Shown one piece after another: positions 52,525 through 61,684 of a DNA stretch of 64,000 nt (position 1 is its first letter; every line of letters starts with the position of its first letter). Origin of the DNA: an uncultured Gemmiger sp. Its GTDB lineage: Bacteria; Bacillota; Clostridia; Oscillospirales; Ruminococcaceae. The notes below the pieces were generated by a model. The model worked only from the letters and a program-made list of their open reading frames with translations, did not search any database and was not told where the DNA came from. The stretch lies in NCBI GenBank assembly GCA_947629015.1, contig CANRCB010000006.1:24347-88346 (forward strand), written 5' to 3'. Made by a program: the position numbers and the translations under genes.

Positions 52525-52662
52525 AGCTTTCTCCCCTCTTTTGAACGTTTTGCTGTATGCTTATTCCGCCCCGCAAAGAAAAATGCGAGGGGGCAGGGCC
52601 GCCCGCACACCGCGGCCATGCGCCCCTCACACCATTGTGAGCCTTGCGGAGAAGTTGTCTTT

Positions 52663-52690
52663 ATTTTATACGTCAGGGCGGCAATGTCAA
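52663..52690 (-). promoter_or_regulatory. Promoter of AGCS symporter
   Basis: Minus-strand TTGACA, 16-nt spacer, TAAAAT. The leader is about 130 nt and contains an imperfect hairpin (GGGGCGCATGGCCGCGG region). Nothing else is seen between 52525 and 52797. Confidence 0.65.
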
Positions 52691-52797
52691 GGGTTTTTGG
52701 TAAAGTTTGTTGGCGCTGCATAGACGTTTGTGTGTACGCGGAAAACATTTTGGTTGTTTTGCCGCTTTAAGCCATTAAAGCGGCACGCGCCCAAAAA

Positions 52798-52821
52798 CGC
52801 CCGCCCCGGCCGGGGCGGGCG
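52798..52821. repeat. 24-bp palindrome flanking repeat copy 3, left
   Basis: CGCCCGCCCCGGCCGGGGCG plus GGCG, a perfect palindrome. An identical 24-mer lies at 53050-53073, so repeat copy 3 is bracketed by two identical palindromes. Confidence 0.8.
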
Positions 52822-52849
52822 TGAGAGACTGCCGAAAAAGATATCTTCT

Positions 52850-53048
52850 AAATCTATCGCCCTCGGCTGACATGCGCAGACGAGGGCGATACCTCTAGAG
52901 CAAAAAATACCGTGCAAGTCGCCTGAAAGGCATGCGCACGGTATTTTTTGCGACGGGGTGTGTCCAAGAGAGGGGTGCAGGCGGACTGGCGCAGCCAGCT
53001 AAGCCGAACCCCTCTTTTGCAGCGTGTCGCGGCACGCGACACGCTGAA
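52850..53048 (+). repeat. Four-hairpin structured repeat, copy 3
   Basis: Same four stems as copies 1 and 2; hairpin 2 is identical to copy 1 and hairpin 4 identical to copy 2. It lies between the small membrane-protein gene (upstream on the minus strand) and the AGCS promoter. Confidence 0.88.
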
Positions 53049-53049
53049 A

Positions 53050-53073
53050 CGCCCGCCCCGGCCGGGGCGGGCG
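53050..53073. repeat. 24-bp palindrome flanking repeat copy 3, right
   Basis: Identical to 52798-52821. It sits 25 bp after the stop of the 61-aa gene and may be its terminator stem. Confidence 0.8.
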
Positions 53074-53097
53074 TTGAGACAGGGCCTTTTCAGGCGT

Positions 53098-53283
53098 TTA
53101 TTGGCGGACGGTCCGGGCGGGAGCCTGCTGCTGTTTCTGCTCCAGCTCGTCCTCAAACTCTTTCTCGCGCTTGCGCTGCCGGATGATGTGGGCGACCAGC
53201 ACCACCACCAGCACGATCAGCACGATCAGCGCCAGGATATCCCACAGGCAGAAGCCCAACGTAGTGTGGAAGTACGTATGCAT
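53098..53283 (-). CDS. Small single-span membrane protein downstream of surface protein
   Basis: 61 residues: a short N-terminus (MHTYFHTTLGFCLWD), a single hydrophobic helix (ILALIVLIVLVVVLVAHII) and a charged coiled tail RQRKREKEFEDELEQKQQQ. It begins 20 bp after the stop of the large surface-protein gene on the same strand, so it is probably co-transcribed with it. I do not recognise a family. A helper role in export or anchoring of the surface protein is speculation based on position. Confidence 0.7.
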   Translation of the reverse strand: MHTYFHTTLGFCLWDILALIVLIVLVVVLVAHIIRQRKREKEFEDELEQKQQQAPARTVRQ

Positions 53284-53302
53284 CGTTACTGCCCTCCTTT
53301 AC

Positions 53303-56185
53303 TTACTGCGCCAGCTGGCTCTGCTGCTCGAACCGGCGGGCCTGGTGCTTTTTGCGGTCATGGGTGTAGTACAGGGCCACGGCCAGCGCCAGCAGCATGA
53401 CGAGCAGATGCAAAACGCAGCAGTCCTGCGTGATGCTGAGCATGGCGAGCGGGGTCTCATTTTCCTCAATGGCCGTGCCGCCCTGGCCGGCGCCGGGGCC
53501 TCCGGCCAGCGGGGTATCGTTGTCGTCGATGACCACACCGGCGTCGTCATCGGCGTCGTCGGCGTCGTCATCCGCGTCCGCGTCGGCAACACCGGCTCCG
53601 CCGGCTGCACCGGCGCCGCCAGGCACAGCCGCGGCAGGCGTCGGGGCCAGCGGGGTGGCATCATCATCAATGGTCACAGGGGCAGGGACGACCGGGGCTG
53701 TACCGCCGGGCGTGGTGCCGGGCGTAGTGCCGGGGTCGGCCGGGGTGGTGCCGCCGGGGGTCGTGCCGCCTTCGTCACCGCCGCCGGGCGTCGTGCCGCC
53801 TTCGTCACCGCCGCCGGGGGTCGTGCCGGGGTCGGCCGGGGTCGGGGTCGGTTCCGGAGACGGTTCCGGAGACGGGGTGGGGGTCGGGGTGGCTTCACCG
53901 CCGCCTTCGCCGCCGGGTGCCGGGGTCGGGGTGGCTTCACCGCCGCTTTCGCCGCCGGGCGCCGGGGTGGGGGTCGGGGTGGCTTCACCGCCGCTTTCGC
54001 CGCCGGGTGTCGGGGTGGATTCCGGAGACGGGGTCGGGGTGGGTTCCGGAGACGGGCTCGGGGTGGGTTCACCGCCGCTTTCGCCGCCGGGCGTCGGGGT
54101 GGGGGGCGGGGTGGCTTCACCGCCGCTTTCGCCGCCGGGTGTCGGGGTGGGTTCCGGAGACGGTTCCGGGGATGGTTCCGGGGACGGTTCCGGAGACGGT
54201 TCCGGCGTCTCGCACTTGACGAGAACACTCTTGTCGGAAGCGTCATATTTTGTCGTACCGTCTACCGTGTACCAGCCGCCATCAATGTAGTGCAGCGTAA
54301 AGGTAACGTTTTGCACATCCGCGGTATGCGTGCCGTATACCGCATTGTATTGGTCCAGATACTGCTTGACGGCAGTGGTGACGGTGACCGTATAGCCGGT
54401 TTCCGCGTTGCCTTGCACCTCGGAGACCGTCGCATCCCCAACGGGGTAAGTTACCTTATCATGGACGGTGTTGCAGTAGAGCGTGACGCTGAGTTTTGTT
54501 TTCAGCGCATCAAGGTCGGGCTTTTTCGGCGTTGTGTCCACGCACCTGGTCTCAATGGTAAGGGTGACTTTTGGGGAACTGCACGTAGAATCCACATACC
54601 AATTGCCGCCGCGGTAATACAGCACATGCGTCAATTTTAACGGACTTAGCGGCTCATGCAGGCCATGCGTTGTGGAAAATTCCTCGACATACGGCTGCCT
54701 TTCGATCGTCACACTGACCGTCCAGACGCCGTCGCCGGCTTCCTGGATCTCGCCGACCGTATAGGAACCTTCACGCAAAGGATAGGTTTTTTCCGTATGC
54801 TCGGCGTTTTTGTTGCACTTGACCTTAATATTGATCAAGCCGGCCAACGCATCCTGCCCCGGGACTGCCGGTTTGGCCGGCTTCCATTGGGCGGTGTAAA
54901 CGGCATCTCCGGTCACTGTCTCGGCGACCTCCGGGCTCCAACCGGCAAATTCATACCCATTGCGGGTAGGGGTACCACCTCTGAAAGCAGGCGTGGGATC
55001 GCCCTCCGCAACGGTGTCGACCTGGTCTGCAAAAACGGTCTCATCCTTGACGCCATCGGTGTAGGTAACGGTGTGCGTGTTGCCCTCTACAACAACGATG
55101 AAGGTGATCGTCCTGTCATACCAGCTGTTATCTGCACATCTATGAGTCTGCCCGCAATATGAGCAGTAACGGTTGCCACAATTGCCAAAGTATACCGACG
55201 TTTCAAATGTGAAGGTCGTTGTGCCGGGCTTAAGGCCGGTGAACCAGATGTCGATATCATACCCGTTGGCATTATAGCCACAGTCCACATTGCCCAAAAT
55301 GGAGTGATCATAGTCAGCGTAAGCGTCACCATACATATAAATGTGCGCGCTGGAGAAAACTTTGTTCCGATTATTTGGGCAATAGAAATCCAGCACCGGG
55401 GTACTGTAGTTATATGTGCCTTGCTGGCCGACTTTGATCGTGATTGTCCGGCCGGCTGCAATCGTAGCGATGCCGGATTCCGCAGCCGCAGCGGGCTCAT
55501 CGTCCTTGGCCGCCGGGCCGTTGACGATCTCGGTCTCGGGCGCCTTCTCGGGCGCGGGGGCGATCGGGGGCAGCCCCACCACTACGGGCACAGGCATACT
55601 CTGCACTTCCGTGTCCGCGGTGGGTTCGTCCCCGGCGGGGGCAGCGTCAACCGGCGTGTCCGCAGCGGGCGCATCCTCGGCGGGGGCAGCGTCAACGGGC
55701 ATGTCCGCGGCGGGTTCGTCCCCGGCGGGGGCGGCGTCAACCAGCGTGTCCGCGGCGGGCGCATCCTCGGCAGGGGCGGCGTCAACGGGCGTGTCCGCGG
55801 CGGGTTCGTCCCCGGCAGGGGCGGCGTCAACGGGCGTGTCCGCGGCGGGTTCGTCCCCGGCGGGGGCGGCGTCAACCGGCGTGTCCGCGGCGGGCGCATC
55901 CTCGGCAGGGGCAGCGTCAACGGGCGCATCCGCGGCGGCCTCAGGGGCCGGAGCGGTCATGGATGGTTCAATGACGGTGTCCTCACCGTCATTGGAAGTG
56001 GGAGCTCCCACTTCCGGCTCCACCACAGGTTCGGCAGCCTGTTGAGCGGCCTCCTCCTCGGCCTGCACGGCCACGGCAGGCGGTTCCGTTGGGCCGGCGT
56101 CATCGGCAAAGGCGGCGGTGCCAAGGTTGCTTATCACCATCGCGGTCGCCAAGATGCCGGCCCACATACGTTTGCTCAGTTTCAT
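53303..56185 (-). CDS. Large surface protein A: Pro-rich, InlB-type repeat, C-terminal membrane anchor
   Basis: 960 residues. Signal peptide 1-27 ([20 protein letters not shown]...). Residues 89-193 are seven 15-residue repeats ([15 protein letters not shown]). About 245-365 is a Cys-containing domain ([15 protein letters not shown]). Residues 368-434 form a Listeria-Bacteroides/InlB B-type repeat ([10 protein letters not shown] ... YTAQW). Two copies of a ~100-residue module follow (about 446-548 and 560-660), then [12 protein letters not shown]-type low complexity. The end has three TPLA motifs ([23 protein letters not shown]), a membrane helix ([18 protein letters not shown]) and a KKHQARRF tail. 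No LPXTG. AAAGGAGG precedes the ATG. Probably a cell-surface adhesin or wall-spanning protein. Confidence 0.85.
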   Translation of the reverse strand: MKLSKRMWAGILATAMVISNLGTAAFADDAGPTEPPAVAVQAEEEAAQQAAEPVVEPEVGAPTSNDGEDTVIEPSMTAPAPEAAADAPVDAAPAEDAPAADTPVDAAPAGDEPAADTPVDAAPAGDEPAADTPVDAAPAEDAPAADTLVDAAPAGDEPAADMPVDAAPAEDAPAADTPVDAAPAGDEPTADTEVQSMPVPVVVGLPPIAPAPEKAPETEIVNGPAAKDDEPAAAAESGIATIAAGRTITIKVGQQGTYNYSTPVLDFYCPNNRNKVFSSAHIYMYGDAYADYDHSILGNVDCGYNANGYDIDIWFTGLKPGTTTFTFETSVYFGNCGNRYCSYCGQTHRCADNSWYDRTITFIVVVEGNTHTVTYTDGVKDETVFADQVDTVAEGDPTPAFRGGTPTRNGYEFAGWSPEVAETVTGDAVYTAQWKPAKPAVPGQDALAGLINIKVKCNKNAEHTEKTYPLREGSYTVGEIQEAGDGVWTVSVTIERQPYVEEFSTTHGLHEPLSPLKLTHVLYYRGGNWYVDSTCSSPKVTLTIETRCVDTTPKKPDLDALKTKLSVTLYCNTVHDKVTYPVGDATVSEVQGNAETGYTVTVTTAVKQYLDQYNAVYGTHTADVQNVTFTLHYIDGGWYTVDGTTKYDASDKSVLVKCETPEPSPEPSPEPSPEPSPEPTPTPGGESGGEATPPPTPTPGGESGGEPTPSPSPEPTPTPSPESTPTPGGESGGEATPTPTPAPGGESGGEATPTPAPGGEGGGEATPTPTPSPEPSPEPTPTPADPGTTPGGGDEGGTTPGGGDEGGTTPGGTTPADPGTTPGTTPGGTAPVVPAPVTIDDDATPLAPTPAAAVPGGAGAAGGAGVADADADDDADDADDDAGVVIDDNDTPLAGGPGAGQGGTAIEENETPLAMLSITQDCCVLHLLVMLLALAVALYYTHDRKKHQARRFEQQSQLAQ
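55607..55921 (-). repeat. 45-bp coding minisatellite in surface protein A
   Basis: Seven tandem units of 45 bp encode VDAAPA(E/G)D(A/E)PAADTP. Units alternate between two subtypes with near-identical DNA, so copy number is likely to vary between strains by slippage or recombination. Confidence 0.9.
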
Positions 56186-56274
56186 CTTGAGCCTCCTTTA
56201 TGTGTATGGGGGTAAATTGACAAAACGATCGTTTCCAAAAGTCTTGTCCCTTCAAACTATATAGACGGAGCAGC

Positions 56275-56480
56275 GGGCCAAAACGGCTCACGTTTTTTGT
56301 GGTTTTTGAAAATTTTTTTCGGGCGTTTGTTTCCGGCCGGGCGTGCCGGCGGCGGAGGGGCGCCTTTATGGATTCCTCCATAAACAGTATACCATGCACC
56401 ATTTTTTGCACACAAGAACCGTTTGCGTCATTAAACGCAACGTTCGCGCAGAGATATGTGCATTTTCACCAAAAATAATG
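56275..56480 (-). promoter_or_regulatory. Conserved promoter and leader of surface protein A
   Basis: Minus-strand TTGTGT, 18 nt, TATACT with TG one base before (56386-56415). Downstream, the leader contains GCGCC, GCCGGCGGC, CGGCCGGAAACAAACGCCCG and AATTTTCAAAAACC, all matched in the leader of surface protein B. Upstream of the -35 is a conserved short inverted repeat (CGTTT...AAACG). About 200 nt are shared, far more than expected by chance. Confidence 0.75.
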
Positions 56481-56514
56481 CACCCGGCGGATCGCATTTG
56501 CAGGGCGCCCCTGC

Positions 56515-56850
56515 GGGGGCAAGCCCCCGCCCTACAATCGGAATATACGTCCCCGGCGCCCCGTCAAAGGCATTCCGCGGTACGACGGGCCGCATGTATG
56601 CGGCCCCTACGGGATGGATGATACGTTTTCTGTATTCCCGTAGGGGGCGGCGTCCTCGACGCCCCGCAAGCGGCATCCCGCGGTACGGCCGCGCGGCGGG
56701 GGCAAGCCCCCGCCCTACAACCGGCCCATACGTCCCCGGCACCCCGTCAAAGGCATTCCGCGGTACGGCGGGCCGATTGTAATCGGCCCCTACGGAATGG
56801 ATGATACGTTTTCCGTATTCCCGTAGGGGGCGGCGTCCACTGCCTTTTTT
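56515..56850. repeat. Tandem 183-bp unit of palindromic repeats
   Basis: GGGGGCAAGCCCCCGCCCTA starts units at 56515 and 56698, period 183 bp. Each unit then carries CCCCGTCAAAGGCATTCCGC, a short palindrome around GGCCG...CGGCC with CCTAC, GATGGATGATACGTTTTC and GTAGGGGGCGGCGTCC. A degenerate third copy is at about 61790-61910. The small ORFs here are not genes. Between 56850 and 56920 lies a strong hairpin GCGTGCCGCCGCCC (56859-56893) that probably ends the surface protein B transcript. Confidence 0.8.
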
Positions 56851-56920
56851 GACACACTGGCGTGCCGCCGCCCTTTACGGGGCGGCGGCACGCTTACTGC
56901 TTATTGAGGCCGGCACGGGC

Positions 56921-59900
56921 TTACTTTGTGCCGGTGCGGCGCTGCGCAAAACGCTCGGCCTGGTGCTTTTTGCTGAGGTAGGTATAGCACAGCACGGCGG
57001 CAAGCGCCAGCAGCGGCCAGATCGGGAAGTGATGGTCACAGTCCGTTACCGGGGCCGCGGCCAGCGGGGTCTCGTCCTCCTCAATGGCGGCCGTTTCCCC
57101 GCCCTGCGCGTCGGGCGCGGCGGCGTCCTCCAGCGCGGGGCCGCCCGCCAGCGGGGTCTCGTCGTCCTCGATGGTCACGGCGTCATCCGCGGGGCCGTCC
57201 GCCAACGGCGTCTCGTCCTCGGGGATGGTCACGGCGGCGGCCGGGGCCACACGCGCGGGTGCCGCAGGCGCAGCGGGCGCAGCCGGTGCCGCCGGGGCGG
57301 CAGGCGCGGCGGGGGTGTCATCCTCCGCAGGCGCTGCGGTCGGTTCCGCAGTCGGCTCAGGTTCCACGGTCGGTTCCGGTGTGGGTTCCTCACTCGGCGC
57401 GGGCGTTGCAGTCGGTTCCGTGGTCGGCTCGGGTGCCGCGGTGGGTTCCGGCGTGGGTTCCGTGCCCGGCGCCGGCGTCGGTTCCGGCGCAGGTTCGGTG
57501 CTCGGTTCCGGTGTCGGCACCGGGACGGGCGCGTTGACGGTCAGCGCGCCGGCGGTGACGGCGACATCATAGTTGGGGTTGCCGCCAAGGGTGACGGTAT
57601 AGGCATAGGTGCCGGCCGTCTCGCCCGCTTCACGGGTGACGGTGTACGCCAGCGCATCCTCGCCCACAAGGCCCTGCACCTCGACCTGCGGCTCGGGGTC
57701 GGCCTCGCCTTCGGTCTTTTCGGCATCGAGCACGGTGAGGGTGACGGGCTTTTGGGTGACGGTCAGGGTGGCGCCTTCCACCGTGACGGTATAGTTGGGG
57801 TTCCCGCCCGGGGTGACGGTGATGGTATAGCTGCCGGCATCCTCGCCCGCATCACGCGAGAGCGTGTAGTTGAGGGTCTCGCCCTCGACAACGCCGGTAA
57901 CGTCGGCGGTAAGTTCGGGGTCGGCGTCGCCGTAGGTCTTGGTGAGGGCGTTGGCGGTGACGGTGGCCTGCGCGGGGACAACGGCCAGCACGCCGGGCAC
58001 ACGGTCCACCGTGTAGTTGTTCCCGTTTACCTCGCCCCAGTCGATATTTATCTCCTGCGGGATGTAAAACTGCGTGGCAACGTTGGTCAGTTCCGGCAGG
58101 CCGCCCACGGTGACGGCCTTTTCCGCATCAGGGCCGACCAGGCCGGTGGCCGTGGCCATACCGCTGTGCGGCTGGCCGTCATACACGGCGCGGATGTTTT
58201 GCGCCGCAACGGTCAGGATCGCTTTGGTCACGGTGAGCGTGCCGTATTCCACGGTGACGGCATAGTTGGGATCCTTGCCGCCGTTGATGGCCCAGGTAAA
58301 GACGTTTTCCGTTTCGCCGGCATCGGTCTGGCTGGCGGTCACTTCATATTCCAGCGCATCGTCGCCCACAAGCGCCTCTTTGCCGGCTTCGCCGGTATAG
58401 GTGGGCGTCACGTTTTCGGCCGTCAGCGCGGTGCCGTCGTAGACCTTCTGCGCGGTGCCGCTGGTCAGGGTGATGGGGCGCGGATAGATATAGAATTCCT
58501 CCGAGGCCTGGCAGGGCGGCAGGTTATCCGTCTCTGTCCAGCGCGCGATGACCACATAGTGCCCGGCATCCTGCGGCGGGGTTGCGTATTCTTCCACCGT
58601 GGCGGGCCCATCCTCGACCGCGGCATAGGTGAACGTCGGCTCGCCATAGGTGCTGCCGGGATCGGCCGTCAGGTACGCCTCGGCCTTGGGTGCGGCGGGC
58701 GTATCGCCATAGACCCAGCTGCCTATGCTGAGTTCGGTTGTGATATCCACCCTGGGGGGCTTGGCGATGGTCAGGCCGCCGTCCTCATCCACAACAACGG
58801 TGGGGGTATAGTTGCCCTTCTCGTTGCCGGTGACGGCAAAGGTATCTTTTGTCAGGCCCATGGGATAACTGCCTACATTGGTGCCGGAGGCGCCGCTCAC
58901 AAAATCCGCAGGCAGGGTGACGTTCAGGCCTGCCGGCCATTCCCCTACCTTTTCATACGACGCCGGGGCGGTGTGCGCTTTGCCGTCATACACCACGGTC
59001 TGCTGCGTGCCTTTAAGGTGCAGTTCCACCGGTTTGGCGGTGATGACCAATGTTGCCGTAGGATCTGTGACCGCTATGGTGACCTTTTCCTGTTTGTACC
59101 CCGGGCAGGTAACGGCAAAATTTTGCCCGTACAGGGTCACAGTATGCGTGCCCACATCCGTCCACGAGGGTATTGTGCCGGTGTACGCCAGTACAAAGCC
59201 TTCCGGCAGCGTATCCACTATTGTATACAGTTCGTCGGCCGTCAGCGTCTGCTCGGCGCCGTTGTACACCTTTTCGGTCGTTTTGCCGGAGACTTGGATG
59301 ATAAGGCTGCGGGATCGATAGTAGACTTTGACGATATTTTCTTCGCCCCTTTGCAGCGTAATGTTGTCAACAGGCTGCTGCAACTGGTAGACAATGCCGT
59401 CAAGCGTGACCGTTTCATCCGCCGTGACCGTCGTCGTTTCGCCGGGATAGCCGCTTTGGGGGGCCTCCTCCTTTTTTACACCGTCATAATAGTACTCCAC
59501 CGTGTAGGGGACTTTGCATTCGACGTCCACGGTGACCGTAGAGTTGCCGAATACGCTCCATCTGCCACTTCGCCCCCAGTTGGACGGGCTGTATTGAAGC
59601 GTGACCGTTTGGGGAGATGTGTTTTGCAGGCGATGCTCCGTGTTGACGTCGCCGTTGTATTTTTCAACAAAAGCCTGCGGGGTGATCGTCACATCAAGGA
59701 GGTATTTGTTGCCGCTATAGTAGAGTTCCCCAAGGCTGTATGCGTCTTGGATGGTCGCCAAATTATAGCTGCGGGTTTCATGCTCTCCCGCATCCTCGAT
59801 TTGTACCAAGATCCCGAGGGTATTAATATTGGGGGGAGCCGGGTTCGGGTTCGATTGCCAGCGGGCATAGAGGGTCACATCGCTGTTCTCGTCATTCAAC

Positions 59901-61357
59901 GTCAGCGAGGTAACCAGATCATCCCGGTATTGATTCCTCGACCAGCCTTTAAAAAGGAACCCGCTTTTGGTCGGTACAGGAGATCCAGGGATGGTGTATG
60001 TCTCGCTATAGCTGACCCCGTACTCTGTATATACGGTTTTACTCACATATTTCTCCGGGACAGGGCCGACGCCGCCGTTGGCATCATAGGTAACGGTAAA
60101 GGTATGCGGGGTCTTGAAATTTATTTTGATGTCGGCGTGCCACCCATACACCTTACCGTCACCGTACACATCCGACCGGCCGATGCGGCCAAACCCTTCA
60201 AAGGCATATGCCTCCGTTTCACTAAAGAGCCATGAATATTTGCTGGCAATAGCAGTCCGGACAGCCTCCTGGCCCGCTACATAATTATCACTTTCCCCTT
60301 CATATCCGCTTTTAGGCAGGGAAACCCTAATTTCCTCCAAAGGGCCAAAGAAATTTTCCGTACTATTCAGCAAACCATACGTATCTAGCAAATACTGTTT
60401 TGCTGCCGCGACATCCCCCGTCGCTTCAACATAAATCTCTACCGCCTGCTCCTCGAGGAGATCCGCGATGGGCATTACCCCGTATTCCGCGGCGGGGTCG
60501 ACGGCGACGGCATAGAAGGTGGCGCCCTCGGCCGCAAGGGCGGGGGCATCGAGGGTGCTTTGGGTCATGGCGGCGTCAAAATACCAGCCGCCCAGCTCCA
60601 GTTCCTCGGGGAAGTCGGCAAAATCGGCCTTGGCGGGCATGGCGAGCTCGGCGCCGGCCGGCGCGGTGCGCTCCAGCGTCCAGCCGGGCTGTTCCTGCGC
60701 GCCTTCCGGCGGCGCCACCACAAAGCGCACCGTCACCTCGGGGGCCGGGGTCTCCTCGGGGGCCGGGGTCGCCTCGGGGGCGGGGGTCGCCTCGGGGGCG
60801 GGGGTTTCTTCCGGCGCGGGGGTGCTCTCCGGGGCAGGCGTTTCCGCCGGGGCGGGGGTCGTCTCGGGCACCGGGGCCTCTGCCGGCACAGGGATGACCA
60901 CAGGGGCCGGGGTCACCACAGGGGCGGAAACTTTCCCTTCGTCCGGCGCGGGGGCGGCCGGGTCATCGGCGGGCGCCGGCGGCACAGGTTCCTTGATGCC
61001 GGGCTGTGCACCGGCATCAAAAGAGGGCGCGCCCTCTTGCGGGGCCGTCTCCTGCGCGGGCTCCGGCGTCGGCTCCGGTACAGGCTCGGCGGAGGGTTCC
61101 GCAGGCAGTTCCGGGGTGGGCTCCACAGCCGGCGCTGGGGTGGGTTCCGGCACGGATTCCGGCACGGGTTCGGGTGCCGGTTCGGCGGAGGGCTCCGCGG
61201 GCAGTTCCGGCGCGGGTTCCGGCGCAGGGTCGGCGGCAAGTTCCGGGGCGGGCTGCTGCGGCAGGTCCTCCCCCTCGGCGTAAGCGGTGATGTGCACCGC
61301 GCCGAGCATCATTGCCATGGCAAGGGTGCCGGCCAGAATACGTTTGGACAGTTTCAT
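56921..61357 (-). CDS. Large surface protein B: Pro-rich, InlB-type, MBG/YDG repeats, C-terminal membrane anchor
   Basis: 1478 residues. Signal peptide 1-28 (MKLSKRILAGTLAMAMMLGA...), 95% like that of protein A in layout. Residues 35-230 are Pro/Glu/Ala repeats (PAPEETPAPEATPAPEATPA). An InlB B-type repeat follows (VTYDANGGVGPVPEKY ... GFLFKGWS ... VTLYARW), then one copy of the ~100-residue module shared with protein A and a MucBP-like stretch (YTVEYYYDGVKKEEAPQSGY). Residues roughly 700-1260 are MBG/YDG beta domains (VTANALTKTYGDADPELTAD; ITLTSGTAQKVYDGTALTAE). The end has three ETPLA motifs, a membrane helix and the tail KKHQAERF. AAAGGAGG precedes ATG 61357. Probably an extracellular adhesin anchored in the membrane. 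Confidence 0.86.
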   Translation of the reverse strand: MKLSKRILAGTLAMAMMLGAVHITAYAEGEDLPQQPAPELAADPAPEPAPELPAEPSAEPAPEPVPESVPEPTPAPAVEPTPELPAEPSAEPVPEPTPEPAQETAPQEGAPSFDAGAQPGIKEPVPPAPADDPAAPAPDEGKVSAPVVTPAPVVIPVPAEAPVPETTPAPAETPAPESTPAPEETPAPEATPAPEATPAPEETPAPEVTVRFVVAPPEGAQEQPGWTLERTAPAGAELAMPAKADFADFPEELELGGWYFDAAMTQSTLDAPALAAEGATFYAVAVDPAAEYGVMPIADLLEEQAVEIYVEATGDVAAAKQYLLDTYGLLNSTENFFGPLEEIRVSLPKSGYEGESDNYVAGQEAVRTAIASKYSWLFSETEAYAFEGFGRIGRSDVYGDGKVYGWHADIKINFKTPHTFTVTYDANGGVGPVPEKYVSKTVYTEYGVSYSETYTIPGSPVPTKSGFLFKGWSRNQYRDDLVTSLTLNDENSDVTLYARWQSNPNPAPPNINTLGILVQIEDAGEHETRSYNLATIQDAYSLGELYYSGNKYLLDVTITPQAFVEKYNGDVNTEHRLQNTSPQTVTLQYSPSNWGRSGRWSVFGNSTVTVDVECKVPYTVEYYYDGVKKEEAPQSGYPGETTTVTADETVTLDGIVYQLQQPVDNITLQRGEENIVKVYYRSRSLIIQVSGKTTEKVYNGAEQTLTADELYTIVDTLPEGFVLAYTGTIPSWTDVGTHTVTLYGQNFAVTCPGYKQEKVTIAVTDPTATLVITAKPVELHLKGTQQTVVYDGKAHTAPASYEKVGEWPAGLNVTLPADFVSGASGTNVGSYPMGLTKDTFAVTGNEKGNYTPTVVVDEDGGLTIAKPPRVDITTELSIGSWVYGDTPAAPKAEAYLTADPGSTYGEPTFTYAAVEDGPATVEEYATPPQDAGHYVVIARWTETDNLPPCQASEEFYIYPRPITLTSGTAQKVYDGTALTAENVTPTYTGEAGKEALVGDDALEYEVTASQTDAGETENVFTWAINGGKDPNYAVTVEYGTLTVTKAILTVAAQNIRAVYDGQPHSGMATATGLVGPDAEKAVTVGGLPELTNVATQFYIPQEINIDWGEVNGNNYTVDRVPGVLAVVPAQATVTANALTKTYGDADPELTADVTGVVEGETLNYTLSRDAGEDAGSYTITVTPGGNPNYTVTVEGATLTVTQKPVTLTVLDAEKTEGEADPEPQVEVQGLVGEDALAYTVTREAGETAGTYAYTVTLGGNPNYDVAVTAGALTVNAPVPVPTPEPSTEPAPEPTPAPGTEPTPEPTAAPEPTTEPTATPAPSEEPTPEPTVEPEPTAEPTAAPAEDDTPAAPAAPAAPAAPAAPAAPARVAPAAAVTIPEDETPLADGPADDAVTIEDDETPLAGGPALEDAAAPDAQGGETAAIEEDETPLAAAPVTDCDHHFPIWPLLALAAVLCYTYLSKKHQAERFAQRRTGTK

Positions 61358-61469
61358 GGGTGCCTCCTTTGAGGGCGGGGTGAAAACACACAGGCGCGCC
61401 GGGGCGGCGCGCCGTTCGGGATGCGGCCACAGTTTGCCCTTTTACCATATAAGATGAATCTACAGGGCA

Positions 61470-61680
61470 AAACGGTTCCCATCGTTTGCGGGTTTTTCAA
61501 AATTTTTCTTCCGGGCGTCTGTTTCCGGCCGGGCGGACACGCCGGCGGCGGATGGGCGCCTTTACGGATTTCTCCACAAACAGTATACCATGCGCCATTT
61601 TTTGCACACAAGGGCCGTTCGCGCCCTCAAACGGGACGTTCGCGCAAGGCTTTGTGCATTTTTGCCAAATATAAGGCCCC
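61470..61680 (-). promoter_or_regulatory. Conserved promoter and leader of surface protein B
   Basis: Minus-strand TTGTGT, 18 nt, TATACT (61582-61611), as in protein A. The roughly 200-nt leader shares blocks CCGGAAACAGACGCCCGG, AAATTTTGAAAAACC and CCGTTTTGCCC with leader A, and the block upstream of -35 (CCGTT...AACGG) keeps an inverted repeat with changed bases. Confidence 0.75.
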
Positions 61681-61684
61681 CGCC

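Noticed and set aside
53303-53420. LPXTG sortase signal at the end of surface protein A
   Set aside because: No LPXTG, NPXTG or similar motif occurs before the helix; only TPLA motifs are present.
55607-55921. CRISPR-like spaced repeats
   Set aside because: The units are contiguous in-frame 45-bp coding repeats with no spacers.
56431-56800. Small ORFs with RRGRRPRRP-type sequence
   Set aside because: They are translations of palindromic intergenic repeats and recur wherever the repeat occurs, without ribosome sites.
56801-60235. 1144-aa plus-strand ORF opposite surface protein B
   Set aside because: Arg/Gly-rich mirror of repeats on the minus strand, which has signal peptide, ribosome site and domains.
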